A DNA stretch of 64,000 bases from Rhizobium sp. 16-488-2b (GCF_017741815.1 NZ_JAGHMF010000008.1:248001-312000), one strand, 5' to 3'; shown: positions 18,074 through 27,678, counted from the first letter of the stretch. The notes: generated by a model not told the origin, from the letters alone. A program made the numbers and translations.

Positions 18074-18166
18074 GGTGCGTCCTCATTTCGGGGCGAAGGT
18101 CGCAAACTGAAGATGTTCCGAATAGTCTGTAATTTCCGATCCAAGTGATGCGTTCAACGCAACAAC

Positions 18167-19096
18167 TCATATCCCTCTCTCGCCCAAGCGCTCGATCGCC
18201 TGCGACAGCAGCTTGCCGAGAGCGGAGGCCGCGTCGGACATCTCCTTTTCCGAGCGCGACAAAAGCATCAGCTTGCGCGGGCTGAGCTTGGGATCACGCA
18301 GCGGTATGAATGTCAGCGTTCCGTCGGCGATCTCCTGCTCGATGCCGACACGCGTCTGCAAGACCGTGCCAAGGTTACGCTTGGCGAGATCCACCATCAG
18401 GCCAATCGAATTGGTGCGGCTGCGTTGCTTGATGTCTACCAGCGAGCGGCTGAAGGCTTCTTCGAGCCAGGCACCAAGCGTCAGGCTGGAGTCCGACAGA
18501 ATGACGCGTTCGCCCGCAAGATCGAACAGTCGCAGTTCCTCCCTCTCGGCAAAGCGACTGTCGGGCAAGGCGAGGACGCCGAGCGGCAACGACACTGTTG
18601 CGATCCGTCGAACATTGCGAGGCACCTTGATATCGAACACCACGGCGAGATCGCACTCACCCTCGGCCACCGCATTGACGGCTTGCTGCGAACCCATGAC
18701 GCCGACGTTCACGGTGACGCCGGGGTGGCGCTGCCAGAACTCCTGAAGCACATCCGGCATCAGGCCGCGCGACACGCTCTCGATCACGGCGACGGAGACG
18801 GTTCCGCGATGCAGGCCATGCAGATCGGTGATTTCGCTGCAGGCGCGGTTCAACTCGGAGAGACTGAGACGGGCGCGGTAAAGCATGAGCTCACCGGCAC
18901 TCGTCAGCTTGAGGCGCTGGCGCACGCGTTCGAACAGGGATGTGCCAAGTTCGTCCTCCAGTTGCCGCAGGATACGGCTTACCGAGGACGGCGCAATATT
19001 GAGAGCCTGGGCGGCCTGGCGGATCGAGCCAAGCCTTGCAACCAGCTGGAAGTAGTGGATGCGGGTTGCAACAAGGCCCAGGCGGTATGGATCCAT
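18167..19096 (-). CDS. LysR family transcriptional regulator
   Basis: The 309-residue protein has the LysR N-terminal winged helix (FQLVARLGSIRQAAQALNIAPSSVSRILRQLEDELGTSLF) and an effector-binding domain starting near residue 95. Its start overlaps the stop of adenine deaminase, so it is made from the same message as the enzymes rather than from the usual divergent promoter. It probably senses a pathway intermediate and controls the purine-type operons; likely targets are the 22,478-22,916 region and the start at 18,073. Confidence 0.9.
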   Translation of the reverse strand: MDPYRLGLVATRIHYFQLVARLGSIRQAAQALNIAPSSVSRILRQLEDELGTSLFERVRQRLKLTSAGELMLYRARLSLSELNRACSEITDLHGLHRGTVSVAVIESVSRGLMPDVLQEFWQRHPGVTVNVGVMGSQQAVNAVAEGECDLAVVFDIKVPRNVRRIATVSLPLGVLALPDSRFAEREELRLFDLAGERVILSDSSLTLGAWLEEAFSRSLVDIKQRSRTNSIGLMVDLAKRNLGTVLQTRVGIEQEIADGTLTFIPLRDPKLSPRKLMLLSRSEKEMSDAASALGKLLSQAIERLGERGI

Positions 19097-20898
19097 CAGA
19101 TCGTCTCGAAGAGTGGCTGGATCGCCATTTCAGGCACCAGAACGAGACCTTTGTCGGTGATGCGGATCTCCGGTATGACAGACAAGGGGATCAGGTTGAA
19201 GCCCATGTAGGCGATCGTGCACTCCGCCTTTTCCCATTCGATCTTCAGTGCTTTGACCTCCTCGGCGACTTCGTGCACGCGCTTGTCTGAGAGAAGTCCT
19301 GCGATGGGCAATGGCACCATGGCGGTAACCTTGCCATCCATGACGACGCAGACGCCGCCCTGCTTTTCCTCGATCGCCTGCATGGCGACCTGCATGTCTG
19401 CCTCGTCGGTGCCCGCCACGATGATATTGTGGCTGTCGTGTCCGACAGACGAGGCCACCGCACCCCTCTTGAGCCCGAAACTGTGCAGGAGACCGTGAGC
19501 GACGTTACCTGGGGATTTGCCGTGGCGCTCGACGACGGTGACGAAGCAGAGGCCGTGACGATCGAAATGGGTCTGCCAGTCATTGGCAGGTTCCAGCGTG
19601 ACCTTGGAATGGCCAAGCGTGATGCCGGGCAGTTCGGTCTTGATGGTGTGGGCGATGACCGGTTCGGTCGGGAGGTCGGGGGTCAGCTTGAGATTTTTCG
19701 GCAGTTTGACCGTGTGATAGGCAGCATCAGGATAGCGATAGGGCTTGGACAGCGCCTCCTCGAGAACGGGTGTCACCTTGCGGTCTTCGACGACCAGTTC
19801 GCCGCCGTACCATGTGTTTACCGGCTTCAGGTCGTCGGTGAGCAGGACGAGGTCTGCCCGCCGACCGCCGCCGAGGCCACCGATGTCGTTTTCCATGCCG
19901 AAGCGCGTTGCCCCATGCAGCGAGCCCATGGCCCAGGCTTGTTCCGGGGTCATGCCCGCCTTGACGGCTTCGCGCGTCACCCAGTCGAGGCCAAAGAGCA
20001 GCAGGTCGTCGGCATCCCGGTCGTCGGTGCAGACCGCAATGCGCTTATGCGAGGCGCCAAGCTCGGTGATCGTCTTGATAGCGTGCGGCAGGCTGTGCCA
20101 CGGCGTCGTGGGCGGGCCACCTCGCAGGAACAGCCAGATGCCGGCTTCCAGCAAGTCGTCTGCGATGTCGCGATCAATTGCCTCGTGTGTGTCGGTGACG
20201 CCGGCTGCGGCATAGGCGGAAACGAATTCGCGGCCGTAAACATGGCCGGAGACCGGGCGTCCGCGCTGCAGTGCCGCGGCCAAAATCGCATGGCTGCGCT
20301 CGTCGCCCATCGCGACCTGTACGAAATCCATCTTCTCGCCCAAGGCCACGGCTTCCGGCCATTTATCGAAGAGGGTGGCGATCTTGTCGGGCGTCAGATC
20401 GCCGCCGGCGGTCTCAAGCTGCGGGGAAGTCGCCGGCACGGTGCTCGGGACCGTGAGGAAGATCGACAAGGGCGCATGGCGCGCGTCTTCCAGCATCGCC
20501 TCGACGCCGACGACATCCATCACGTTGCCAATCTCGTGGCTGTCGCAAAAGATCGTGGTTGTGCCGTTGAGAAGTGCTGCCTCCGCGTAAGCGCAGGCGG
20601 TCACCATGCTGGATTCGATGTGGATATGCGGATCAACTAGGCCCGGCGCGATGATGCCACCGCGCGCGTCATAGAGTTTGGCCGTCCCCCCTCGGTAGGT
20701 GCCCGAGCGCTTCACCGCCGCGATACGCCCATTCGAAACCCAGATTTCCTTGTCGCCGAGGATGCGCTCGGAATAGGTCGACAGCACGCGCGCTCCCTGG
20801 ATGACGAGGTCCGGATCGGACCGCCCGAAGGCGACGTCGGCCAAAGTGCGTGTCAGTGTCGAAAGCGGTTGCACGGAAAAACGGGTCAAAGGGCTCAT
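19096..20898 (-). CDS. ade: Adenine deaminase
   Basis: The 600-residue amidohydrolase fits the bacterial adenine deaminase family in length and motifs: [14 protein letters not shown] with H91, H93 and E95, the [10 protein letters not shown] loop, and the C-terminal [13 protein letters not shown] region. It converts adenine to hypoxanthine with release of ammonia in the cytoplasm. GGAG lies 5-6 bases before the ATG. It lies 19 bases downstream of the GST-like gene and is coupled to LysR, placing purine salvage or catabolism at the centre of this operon. A related aminopurine substrate is possible. Confidence 0.9.
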   Translation of the reverse strand: MSPLTRFSVQPLSTLTRTLADVAFGRSDPDLVIQGARVLSTYSERILGDKEIWVSNGRIAAVKRSGTYRGGTAKLYDARGGIIAPGLVDPHIHIESSMVTACAYAEAALLNGTTTIFCDSHEIGNVMDVVGVEAMLEDARHAPLSIFLTVPSTVPATSPQLETAGGDLTPDKIATLFDKWPEAVALGEKMDFVQVAMGDERSHAILAAALQRGRPVSGHVYGREFVSAYAAAGVTDTHEAIDRDIADDLLEAGIWLFLRGGPPTTPWHSLPHAIKTITELGASHKRIAVCTDDRDADDLLLFGLDWVTREAVKAGMTPEQAWAMGSLHGATRFGMENDIGGLGGGRRADLVLLTDDLKPVNTWYGGELVVEDRKVTPVLEEALSKPYRYPDAAYHTVKLPKNLKLTPDLPTEPVIAHTIKTELPGITLGHSKVTLEPANDWQTHFDRHGLCFVTVVERHGKSPGNVAHGLLHSFGLKRGAVASSVGHDSHNIIVAGTDEADMQVAMQAIEEKQGGVCVVMDGKVTAMVPLPIAGLLSDKRVHEVAEEVKALKIEWEKAECTIAYMGFNLIPLSVIPEIRITDKGLVLVPEMAIQPLFETI

Positions 20899-20917
20899 GA
20901 AAACTCCGATCGGAAAA

Positions 20918-21550
20918 TCAGTGGTAGTCGGGAATGCCCGGCATCGTGTGGAAGCCCTTCAAGGTGCGGAAACGGCGGATCCAACGGCGAAGCGCAGGAT
21001 ATTCATCGTGTTCGACGCCATAGTCGCGGCTGAGCGCGAAGGAAGGAAAGAGCGCCAGATCCGCGACTGTCGGCCCATCGCCGACGAACCACTCCCTACC
21101 GTCGAAGTGACGCGCGGTCATGTGGTCGTCCATGATGCGAAACGCCTTGCGCGCGGCCTGACGTAGTGCGGCTGCATCGCCTGATGTGTCGAACAGCGCC
21201 TGCAGTCGGGCTTCGACGGCGGGGGCGATAGCTGTCTCGCTGAAGCCGAGCCATTTCGCCACGGCGGCAAAGGATGCCGGTTCTTCCGGCAGCCATTTTC
21301 CGGCCGGATCGTAGGCCTTGGCGAGATAGAGCAGGATTGCCGCGGTGCCATGCAGCACAAGGTCGCCATCGCGAACGACGGGGAGCGTACCCAGCGGGTT
21401 CAGTGCCAGCATCGCGGGCTTTTTCTGCTCCGCGCCAGGGAACATATCAACCGCAATTGTCGTCCACTCAAGGCCCAGCATAGAAAGTGCCAGACGCGCG
21501 CGATAGCTCTGTTCGTCGAGTTCGTAGTTGTAGAGCGTGATATCAGACAT
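20918..21550 (-). CDS. Glutathione S-transferase-like protein, NdmE-like
   Basis: The 210-residue protein has a thioredoxin-like N-terminal domain ([26 protein letters not shown], then the NPLGTLPVV cis-Pro loop and [12 protein letters not shown]) and a helical C-terminal domain, as in maleylacetoacetate-isomerase/GST proteins. The catalytic Ser/Cys/Tyr position is not obvious. Its ATG overlaps the stop of the Rieske protein. In the caffeine pathway NdmE is a GST-like protein needed structurally to hold NdmC and NdmD together, and this gene sits in the equivalent company. Structural scaffold is favoured over conjugation chemistry, by inference. Confidence 0.8.
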   Translation of the reverse strand: MSDITLYNYELDEQSYRARLALSMLGLEWTTIAVDMFPGAEQKKPAMLALNPLGTLPVVRDGDLVLHGTAAILLYLAKAYDPAGKWLPEEPASFAAVAKWLGFSETAIAPAVEARLQALFDTSGDAAALRQAARKAFRIMDDHMTARHFDGREWFVGDGPTVADLALFPSFALSRDYGVEHDEYPALRRWIRRFRTLKGFHTMPGIPDYH

Positions 21551-22218
21551 CAGGCGACCTCTGCCACACGCTGCTCAGCCTCGAGCTCGAACCTTAGTCT
21601 CTCGGCCCATTGCGCGTAGTGCTTCTGCTTCGCACCGCCATAAACCGCGATAGAGCCGCAAAGGACTATGTGAACGGCAGTCTTGGCCTCGGTCGTTGCC
21701 TGAAATGCGACAAACAGGACGTCGTCGCCATGGACGACTTTGCCGGCATTGATGCCGAGGCCCGTCATTCCAGCCGTCTCGAAGGCGGCAACGACGTCAT
21801 CGATCGGTCGATCTACATAGAGGCTGCGTACCGGCGTGATCTCCGTAGCACCGGCCTCCGGGATTGCCGCATCCTCTGCCGTCGTCGTCCATATGATGCC
21901 GTACTTCTCTTCGACGCGGTAGATCGGAACCTTGATCGTCTGCGGAACGTCGAGTGTGGGGTGCGCCGGGATGTAGCGGCACTGCCCCGCCGTATCGTAT
22001 TGCCAGCCGTGATAGAGGCAGGCGATATGATCGCCGCGCACGAACCCGAAGCTGAGCCGCATACCGCGATGCGGACAGCGGTCCTCCCAGGCATGTGCAT
22101 TGCCGCTATTGTCGCGCCAGAGGACGATTTCGCTGCCTTCGATCGTTGTGCCCGCCGATGTCCCGGCTTCGATCGACGATGACAGCCCGACCGGTACCCA
22201 TCCCTCACTCAGTTTCAT
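21550..22218 (-). CDS. Stand-alone Rieske [2Fe-2S] protein
   Basis: The 222-residue protein has a complete Rieske cluster motif: C48-P-H50 and C67-x-x-H70 (EDRCPHRG and CLYHGW). It continues through the EKYGIIWTT segment seen in oxygenase alpha subunits, but then has only about 110 residues and no ENxxDxxHxxxxH iron site. It therefore looks like the electron-donor half of an oxygenase whose catalytic half is encoded separately at 13070 and 27773. The ATG at 22218 has AGGAG 6-7 bases upstream; a longer open frame to 22407 lacks support. No flavin or NADH-binding reductase is encoded nearby. Confidence 0.88.
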   Translation of the reverse strand: MKLSEGWVPVGLSSSIEAGTSAGTTIEGSEIVLWRDNSGNAHAWEDRCPHRGMRLSFGFVRGDHIACLYHGWQYDTAGQCRYIPAHPTLDVPQTIKVPIYRVEEKYGIIWTTTAEDAAIPEAGATEITPVRSLYVDRPIDDVVAAFETAGMTGLGINAGKVVHGDDVLFVAFQATTEAKTAVHIVLCGSIAVYGGAKQKHYAQWAERLRFELEAEQRVAEVA

Positions 22219-22231
22219 AATTTGCTCCTGT

Positions 22232-22477
22232 TCACGCGGTTCCGCGCTCGATATCGAGGATGATGCAATCATAGGGGCCGAGGCTGCAGGCCATTTCGAA
22301 CGCATCGACCAGATCTTCCTGCCCCCGAACCGAGAGGGTGGCCGACGCCGTATCGCAAGCGCCGATGCTGATCTCCAGATCCAGCCGGCGGGCGCGGTGG
22401 AGCGCAAATGCGGTAAAGCTCTCGCACACCATCTGCCCTCGGAAGGTGAAATATGCGCCTTGAATCAGTCCGGACAT
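22232..22477 (-). CDS. Small acylphosphatase-like protein
   Basis: The 81-residue frame starting MSGLIQGAYFTF ends with a pattern like the C-terminal half of acylphosphatases (SVRGQEDLVDAFEMACSLGPYDCIILDIE). The usual GRVQGVGFR catalytic loop is not clearly present, so activity is doubtful. It lies 13 bases before the Rieske gene and would be the first gene of that operon. The start is uncertain: an ATG at 22549 would add 24 residues. A specificity or assembly role is only a guess. Confidence 0.5.
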   Translation of the reverse strand: MSGLIQGAYFTFRGQMVCESFTAFALHRARRLDLEISIGACDTASATLSVRGQEDLVDAFEMACSLGPYDCIILDIERGTA

Positions 22478-22916
22478 CGCTCGCTCATCGTCGCCACCCC
22501 GCAGCCTGTCACGCTCAAAATTGGAGCGAATTGCATAAAAAATAACCATGCTTTACTTTTGGGCATTTTAGGCATTGTCTGGAATGAAATTCAAGCCACT
22601 TTCCGTTGCGCCTTGTTGCCTTTTGCGCATCGGGGTCATCAGAAAATTTGCACTATTCGGAACATTGACGATTTGCCAGTCTCGCTTGGTCCCGTTGTTT
22701 CCGGCCCGCAATTGCCGTGCGCAAAGGACACTGGGCAACGTCGCCATCCGGGCAGCCGCCGCGATCGAGAGCAGCTGAAAGGCCACGGCGCGGATGCGCT
22801 TCGGGACGGACCAGCTGCCGTGTGGCAACTGGCATAATTGTTGCGTCGAGAACGGCAGGACCGAACGGTCACAGATCAGAAACGCGGCCAACCGCGTAAA
22901 ACCAGAAGGGGATCAC
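22478..22916. other. Divergent control region of the purine-type island
   Basis: This stretch of roughly 370-440 bases separates the minus-strand Rieske/adenine-deaminase operon from the plus-strand importer operon. It contains a sigma-54-type promoter pointing toward the importer (22830-22845) and an AT-rich segment near 22530-22570. No clear minus-strand sigma-70 or sigma-54 promoter was recognised. LysR-type sites (T-N11-A) may be present but cannot be assigned by eye. Confidence 0.5.
22830..22845 (+). promoter_or_regulatory. Candidate sigma-54 (RpoN) promoter for the BMP-family importer
   Basis: TGGCATAATTGTTGCG matches the -24/-12 consensus TGGCAC-N5-TTGCW at all positions but two, with the required GG-N10-GC spacing. 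The predicted start of transcription lies about 60 bases before the ATG at 22917. RpoN control is common for nitrogen-source uptake in rhizobia. Confidence 0.6.
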
Positions 22917-24038
22917 ATGATTGACTTGCGTACGCTTTCCCGCCGCGGATTTCTGAACATGAGTGCCGCTGGTGCAGCGGCAATGATGCTCCCGACTGGC
23001 CTCGCCCGCCAGGCTCTAGCCGCCTCGCCGTTGCCTGCAATCAAGGAAGAAGACGCCGTCATCGGCTTCGGGCATGTCGGACCGATCTCCGACGAGGGCT
23101 GGACATGGGCACACCACCAGGGCCTGCTGGCCGTGAAGGAAACCTATCCGAAGCTCAAGAAGATCCTTGAAGTCGAAAACATCCCCTACTCCGCCGACGC
23201 GACGCGCACCTATCGCCAGTTCGTCTCTGAAGGCGCGAACATGATCTTCGACACCTCGTCGAACGGCGACTTCCTACATGAGGTGGTCAAGCGCGCGACC
23301 GATGTGGCATTCATGGAATGCAACGGCCACGTCACGATGGACAATCTCGGCTGGTACTACCTGGCCCACTGGTATCCGACCTATGTGCTCGGCGTTGCCG
23401 CGGGCCACCTGTCGAAGACCGGCAAGCTCGGCTATGTCGCCTCCTTCCCGGTTGCCTCCGTCTACGCGTCGACCAACGCCTTCCTGATGGGCGCACGCAC
23501 CGTCAACCCGAATGCAACGGTGCAGACGATCGTCATCAACTCCTGGTTCGATCCGCAGGCGGCAACGCAGGCCGGTACGGCCCTGATCGACAATGGCTGC
23601 GACTTCCTCTTCGGCATCATGGACGAAGCGGGCTACCTGCAGGTCGCCGAAAAGCGCGGCGTCTGGGCAGCCATGTGGAACACCGACATCCGTCGCTACG
23701 GGCCGAACTCCTACGTCTCGTCGATCCTGATCGATTTCACCAAGTTCTACGTCGATCAGGTCGGCAAGCGTCTTGCCGGTACCTGGGCGCCGAGCGAGCA
23801 GCTGTTTGCGATGGGCGCCGGCGTTGACCGCGACAAGTGGGGCGAGAAGGTTCCGGCAGACGTTGCCGCAGCGGCCGATGCCGTGCGCGAAAAGATCATG
23901 GGCGGCTGGTCGCCGTTCACCGGCGAATTGAAGGATTCCACCGGCAAGGTGCGCGTCGCCGCCGGACAGACGATGACCGAGCTCGAGCTCTACAACTGGG
24001 ATTGGTCGGTCGAGGGTGTTACCGGCCTTACCTCCTGA
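22917..24038 (+). CDS. BMP-family ABC transporter substrate-binding protein, Tat-exported
   Basis: The 373-residue protein starts with a twin-arginine signal (SRRGFLNM followed by a hydrophobic stretch to QALAAS). It continues with the BMP/Med pattern IGFGHVGPISDEGWTWAHHQG and NGDFLHEVVKRATDV. BMP proteins bind nucleosides, purines and related compounds. The ATG at 22917 is chosen because GGGGA lies about 6 bases upstream; the open frame begins earlier but lacks a signal. It is the first gene of an importer operon that includes two permeases, an ATPase and an oxygenase subunit. Confidence 0.92.
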   Translation: MIDLRTLSRRGFLNMSAAGAAAMMLPTGLARQALAASPLPAIKEEDAVIGFGHVGPISDEGWTWAHHQGLLAVKETYPKLKKILEVENIPYSADATRTYRQFVSEGANMIFDTSSNGDFLHEVVKRATDVAFMECNGHVTMDNLGWYYLAHWYPTYVLGVAAGHLSKTGKLGYVASFPVASVYASTNAFLMGARTVNPNATVQTIVINSWFDPQAATQAGTALIDNGCDFLFGIMDEAGYLQVAEKRGVWAAMWNTDIRRYGPNSYVSSILIDFTKFYVDQVGKRLAGTWAPSEQLFAMGAGVDRDKWGEKVPADVAAAADAVREKIMGGWSPFTGELKDSTGKVRVAAGQTMTELELYNWDWSVEGVTGLTS

Positions 24039-24112
24039 TCCGGCCTCCCAAGCCAAGAGTCCGGTCGTGCTAGCCGGCCGGGCTCCCCGCCTTCAAGCTC
24101 CGGTGCCATTCC

Positions 24113-25687
24113 ATGATCGAAAATGCGACCCGTTATACGCCGCCTGCAGGAACTCCGCCTCTCGTCCAGCTGAAGGACATCGCGAAATACTTTCCAGGCG
24201 TCATTGCCAACGAAAATGTCGGTCTGGAGGTGATGCCGGGTGAAATCCATGCGCTGCTTGGCGAAAATGGTGCCGGCAAGTCGACCCTGATGAACATCCT
24301 GACCGGTATTTACCAGCCGGACGCCGGCGAGATCATCATCGACGGCTACGCCAAGCAATTCGCGACGCCGCTGCAGGCAATCGCATCAGGCATCGGCATG
24401 GTGCATCAGCATTTCAAGCTCGTCCAGGCTTTCACGGTTGCCGAGAACATCCATCTCGGCTGGTCGCAAACACCGCGCCGTGCCTCCGCGCAAGTGCTGG
24501 AGCAGCGCACTGCCGCCCTGGCCGAAAAATTCAATCTAAAGACCCATCCTTGCGCCCGTGTCAGCGATCTCTCGACCGGCGAGCAGCAGCGCGTCGAGAT
24601 CTTGCGCGTACTTGCCAGGCAGGCACGCGTTCTCATCCTCGACGAGCCGACAGCTGTTTTGACGCCCGCCGAAGCCCGCGAACTGTTCAAGGCACTGCGC
24701 GAATTCGTGGCTGCCGGTAATGCGGTCATCTTCATCAGCCACAAGCTGGACGAAGTGCTGGAGATTTCCGACCGCATCAGTATTCTGCGCGGCGGTCGCA
24801 AGATCGCCACCGAAAACACGGCCGATTGCAATCCGCGCATGCTCGCTAAGCTCATGGTTGGCCGTGACATCGTGCTGGCCGACATGCGCCAGCGCCCGGC
24901 AGGCGCGGCCCCGATGTCGGCACAGCCTGTGCTCTCACTCGAAAATGTCTCGGCGACCGGTGACAGCGGCAATGAAGCGCTGCACGGCATCTCGCTCGAT
25001 GTTCGGGCGGGCGAGATCGTTGGCGTTGCAGGTGTCGCCGGCAACGGCCAGCGCGAGCTCAGCCAGGTCCTGACCGGCATTCGCCCGGTGAGCGCCGGCA
25101 GGATCCTGATTGGAGGCAAACCGGTCGACAAGAGTAACGCCGCAGTCTTTGCCGAAAGCGGCATCGGCCATATTCCGGAAGACCGTCTGCACAGCGGCCT
25201 TGCACCGGCGCTGAGCATCACCGTCAATGCCGTGATGCGCGAATACAAAAAGCCGCCGGTTTCATCAGGCGGAAGCTACAAGCCGGGTGCTGCAACCGCA
25301 CTCGCCAAGGAGATCGCCGCCGCCGCAGAGGTCGCCATTCCCGATTTCGCCATGCCGATCCGCAACCTGTCCGGGGGCAATCAGCAGCGCCTTGTCGCCC
25401 GGCGCGAGATGCGCATTGCCGACAAGGTCCTGATCGCCGCCTATCCGAGCCGTGGCCTCGACGTCGGCGCCATCAACACGATGCTGCGCTACATCGTCGA
25501 GCTGCGCGATGCCGGTGCCGGCATCGTCCTGATTTCCGAGGAACTCGAAGAGCTGCTCAACCTCTCCGACCGCATTGCCGTGCTTTATGAAGGGAAGATC
25601 ATGGGGATCGTCGACAACGACAAGACCGACATCGACGAAATCGGCCTGCTGATGGGTGGCCGCACCCAGGTCCGTGAGGTCGCATAG
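24113..25687 (+). CDS. ABC transporter ATP-binding protein, double nucleotide-binding domain
   Basis: The 524-residue protein contains two ABC domains. The first has GENGAGKST, LSTGEQQRVEI and ILDEPTAVLT. The second has a degenerate Walker A (GVAGNGQRE), an LSGGNQQRLV signature and AAYPSRGLDVGA where ...PTRGLDVGA is usual. This arrangement is standard for nucleoside (NupA/YufO-like) and sugar importers. It lies downstream of the BMP-type binding protein and is followed directly by its permease, whose ATG comes one base after its stop. Confidence 0.93.
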   Translation: MIENATRYTPPAGTPPLVQLKDIAKYFPGVIANENVGLEVMPGEIHALLGENGAGKSTLMNILTGIYQPDAGEIIIDGYAKQFATPLQAIASGIGMVHQHFKLVQAFTVAENIHLGWSQTPRRASAQVLEQRTAALAEKFNLKTHPCARVSDLSTGEQQRVEILRVLARQARVLILDEPTAVLTPAEARELFKALREFVAAGNAVIFISHKLDEVLEISDRISILRGGRKIATENTADCNPRMLAKLMVGRDIVLADMRQRPAGAAPMSAQPVLSLENVSATGDSGNEALHGISLDVRAGEIVGVAGVAGNGQRELSQVLTGIRPVSAGRILIGGKPVDKSNAAVFAESGIGHIPEDRLHSGLAPALSITVNAVMREYKKPPVSSGGSYKPGAATALAKEIAAAAEVAIPDFAMPIRNLSGGNQQRLVARREMRIADKVLIAAYPSRGLDVGAINTMLRYIVELRDAGAGIVLISEELEELLNLSDRIAVLYEGKIMGIVDNDKTDIDEIGLLMGGRTQVREVA

Positions 25688-25688
25688 C

Positions 25689-26732
25689 ATGGCAGGCTCC
25701 CTCCGTTTGCAGCGCCTGCCATCCGCCTCGCCCGGCATCGCGCTGGCTGCACGCGCAGCCGCCATCGTTCTCGCGCTCGTCTTTGCCGGTATCATTCTGG
25801 CGATAACAGGCGCCAATCCCATTGAACTTGCCTCCGAGGTCGTCGACGCCAGCTTCGGCTCCAGCTTCGGCATGGAAGACCTCGGCGTTCTCGTCATTCC
25901 GCTGATTTTGACCGGCCTGTCGGTTGCCGTCGCGCAGCAGATCGGTGCATGGAACATCGGCGCGGAAGGGCAGTTCTATGCCGGTGCCTTTGCTGCCGCG
26001 GCGGTCGGCCTCTTCGTGCCGGGCCCGCCTGCACTCATTCTTGTGCTGATGTTTGTCGCGGGCTTAGTTGGCGGAGCCGTCTGGATCCTCGTGCCGACGC
26101 TTGCGCGCGCCTATGCCAATGTCAACGAGCTGATCACCACACTACTGTTGAACTTCGTGGCGATCCTGCTTGTCTATTTCGTCTCCACCAACGCCTGGCG
26201 CGACAAGATGGCGAATTCCGCAACGCCGCGCCTTTCCGCCGAAATCCCGGAATTCTGGGGTTCGATCCACTGGGGCCTGCCGATCGCAATTTTTGTGGCC
26301 CTGCTTGTCGCCGGCCTGCTTGCCTTCTCCCGCTGGGGCTATGAAGTGCGGCTCGTCGGCTCCAATCCGTCGGCTGCCACATACGCCGGCATGCCGGTGC
26401 GCCGCCACCTGATCACCGTCATGCTGCTTTCGGGCGCAATTGCTGGTCTTGCAGGCATGCTGGAGATTGCCGGCACGGTGCACCGTCTGCAGGGTGGCAT
26501 CTCCAACAACTACGGTTACCTCGGCATCATGGTGGCTGTTCTCGCCAGAAGCTCCGCCGTCGGCGTGATCTTCTCGGCAGCACTCATGGCCTTCATCCTG
26601 AACTCCGGCATCATCCTGCAAACGCAGGGCCTGACGACATCAACGGTTCTGGCGATCACCGGCCTCATTCTGTTTCTGACGGCAATTGGCGACGAGCTCG
26701 CCCATTACCGCATCGCGCGTGACAAGGCTTGA
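25689..26732 (+). CDS. ABC transporter permease, nucleoside/BMP type (subunit 1)
   Basis: The 347-residue multi-pass membrane protein has the family features NIGAEGQFYAGAFAAAAVGLF and YANVNELITTLLLNFVAILLVYF, as in YufP/NupB-type permeases. The ATG at 25689 follows the ATPase stop by one base. It should form the channel with the next gene for uptake of a purine, nucleoside or related compound. Confidence 0.92.
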   Translation: MAGSLRLQRLPSASPGIALAARAAAIVLALVFAGIILAITGANPIELASEVVDASFGSSFGMEDLGVLVIPLILTGLSVAVAQQIGAWNIGAEGQFYAGAFAAAAVGLFVPGPPALILVLMFVAGLVGGAVWILVPTLARAYANVNELITTLLLNFVAILLVYFVSTNAWRDKMANSATPRLSAEIPEFWGSIHWGLPIAIFVALLVAGLLAFSRWGYEVRLVGSNPSAATYAGMPVRRHLITVMLLSGAIAGLAGMLEIAGTVHRLQGGISNNYGYLGIMVAVLARSSAVGVIFSAALMAFILNSGIILQTQGLTTSTVLAITGLILFLTAIGDELAHYRIARDKA

Positions 26733-26742
26733 GGAGAGCGAC

Positions 26743-27678
26743 ATGGATCTTTTGACCGGCCTCTTCACCACGGCTTTCCTGGCAGGCGGCGTACTGGCGC
26801 TCGCAGCACTTGGCGAGGTTCTTGCCGAGCGCGTCGGCGTCGTCAATCTGGGCGTTGAAGGCCTGATGGCCATGGGCGCACTGACAGCGATCGCAACCGT
26901 TGCCGCGATACCCTCGCCCACGATCGGCTTCCTCTCCGCTCTCGCGGTCGGCGCGCTGTTCGGCGCGCTGTTCGCCTTCGCGACCGTCATCCTGCGCGCC
27001 AATCAGGTGCTTTGCGGCCTGGCGCTGACGCTGATGGGCAGCGGTATCGCCTCCACCATCGGCCGCGCCTATTCCGGCATGCCGGCTCGCGCAACGTTTG
27101 CGCCGATCGAGGTGCCGCTCCTGAGCAAGATCCCGGTCATCGGCCCGGCCTTCTTCTCGCAGAATATCCTGCTTTACCTGATCTTCATCATCCTGCCGGT
27201 CGGCCTAAGCTATCTCATGTTCCGTACCCGTCACGGTCTCAACCTGCGGGCCGTCGGCGAAAATCCGGCTGCGGCGGACGCCGCGGGCATCCCGGTCAAT
27301 CTCATCCGCTTCGCCTATGTAACAGCCGGCTCCGCGCTGGCAGCGGGCGCCGGCGCCTACCTGACGCTCACCTTCGTGCCGTCCTGGTCGGATGGTGTGG
27401 TCGCTGGGCGCGGCTGGATCGCCGTCGCGCTCGTCATTTTTGCCGGGTACCGACCGATCCCGGCTGCGCTCTCGGGCCTGCTGTTCGGCTTCATCACGGC
27501 GCTCGGTTTCGTTGGGCAGGCGCGCGGCTGGCCCGTTGCGCCGGCCTTCCTATCGATGCTCCCCTATCTCGGCACCATGGCCTTCATCATCGTGCCGGTC
27601 TTTGCCTGGCAGCGCATGCGCCGGATCATGGCCGCTCCGGCGGCGATCGGCGTACCCTACTACCGTGACGTCCGATGA
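26743..27678 (+). CDS. ABC transporter permease, nucleoside/BMP type (subunit 2)
   Basis: The 311-residue membrane protein contains LAERVGVVNLGVEGLMAMGAL and RANQVLCGLALTLMGSGIAS, typical of YufQ/NupC-type permeases. GAGGAG lies just upstream of the ATG at 26743. It pairs with the permease encoded immediately before it. A 94-base gap follows before the oxygenase gene at 27773. Confidence 0.92.
   Translation: MDLLTGLFTTAFLAGGVLALAALGEVLAERVGVVNLGVEGLMAMGALTAIATVAAIPSPTIGFLSALAVGALFGALFAFATVILRANQVLCGLALTLMGSGIASTIGRAYSGMPARATFAPIEVPLLSKIPVIGPAFFSQNILLYLIFIILPVGLSYLMFRTRHGLNLRAVGENPAAADAAGIPVNLIRFAYVTAGSALAAGAGAYLTLTFVPSWSDGVVAGRGWIAVALVIFAGYRPIPAALSGLLFGFITALGFVGQARGWPVAPAFLSMLPYLGTMAFIIVPVFAWQRMRRIMAAPAAIGVPYYRDVR

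Noticed and set aside
19429..20640. A 403-residue plus-strand open frame
   Set aside because: It is antisense to adenine deaminase, whose metal-binding motifs are unambiguous; high GC gives long shadow frames.
21550..22407. Extended N-terminus of the Rieske protein
   Set aside because: The extra 63 residues overlap the small acylphosphatase-like gene in another frame and the ATG at 22218 has a strong ribosome site.
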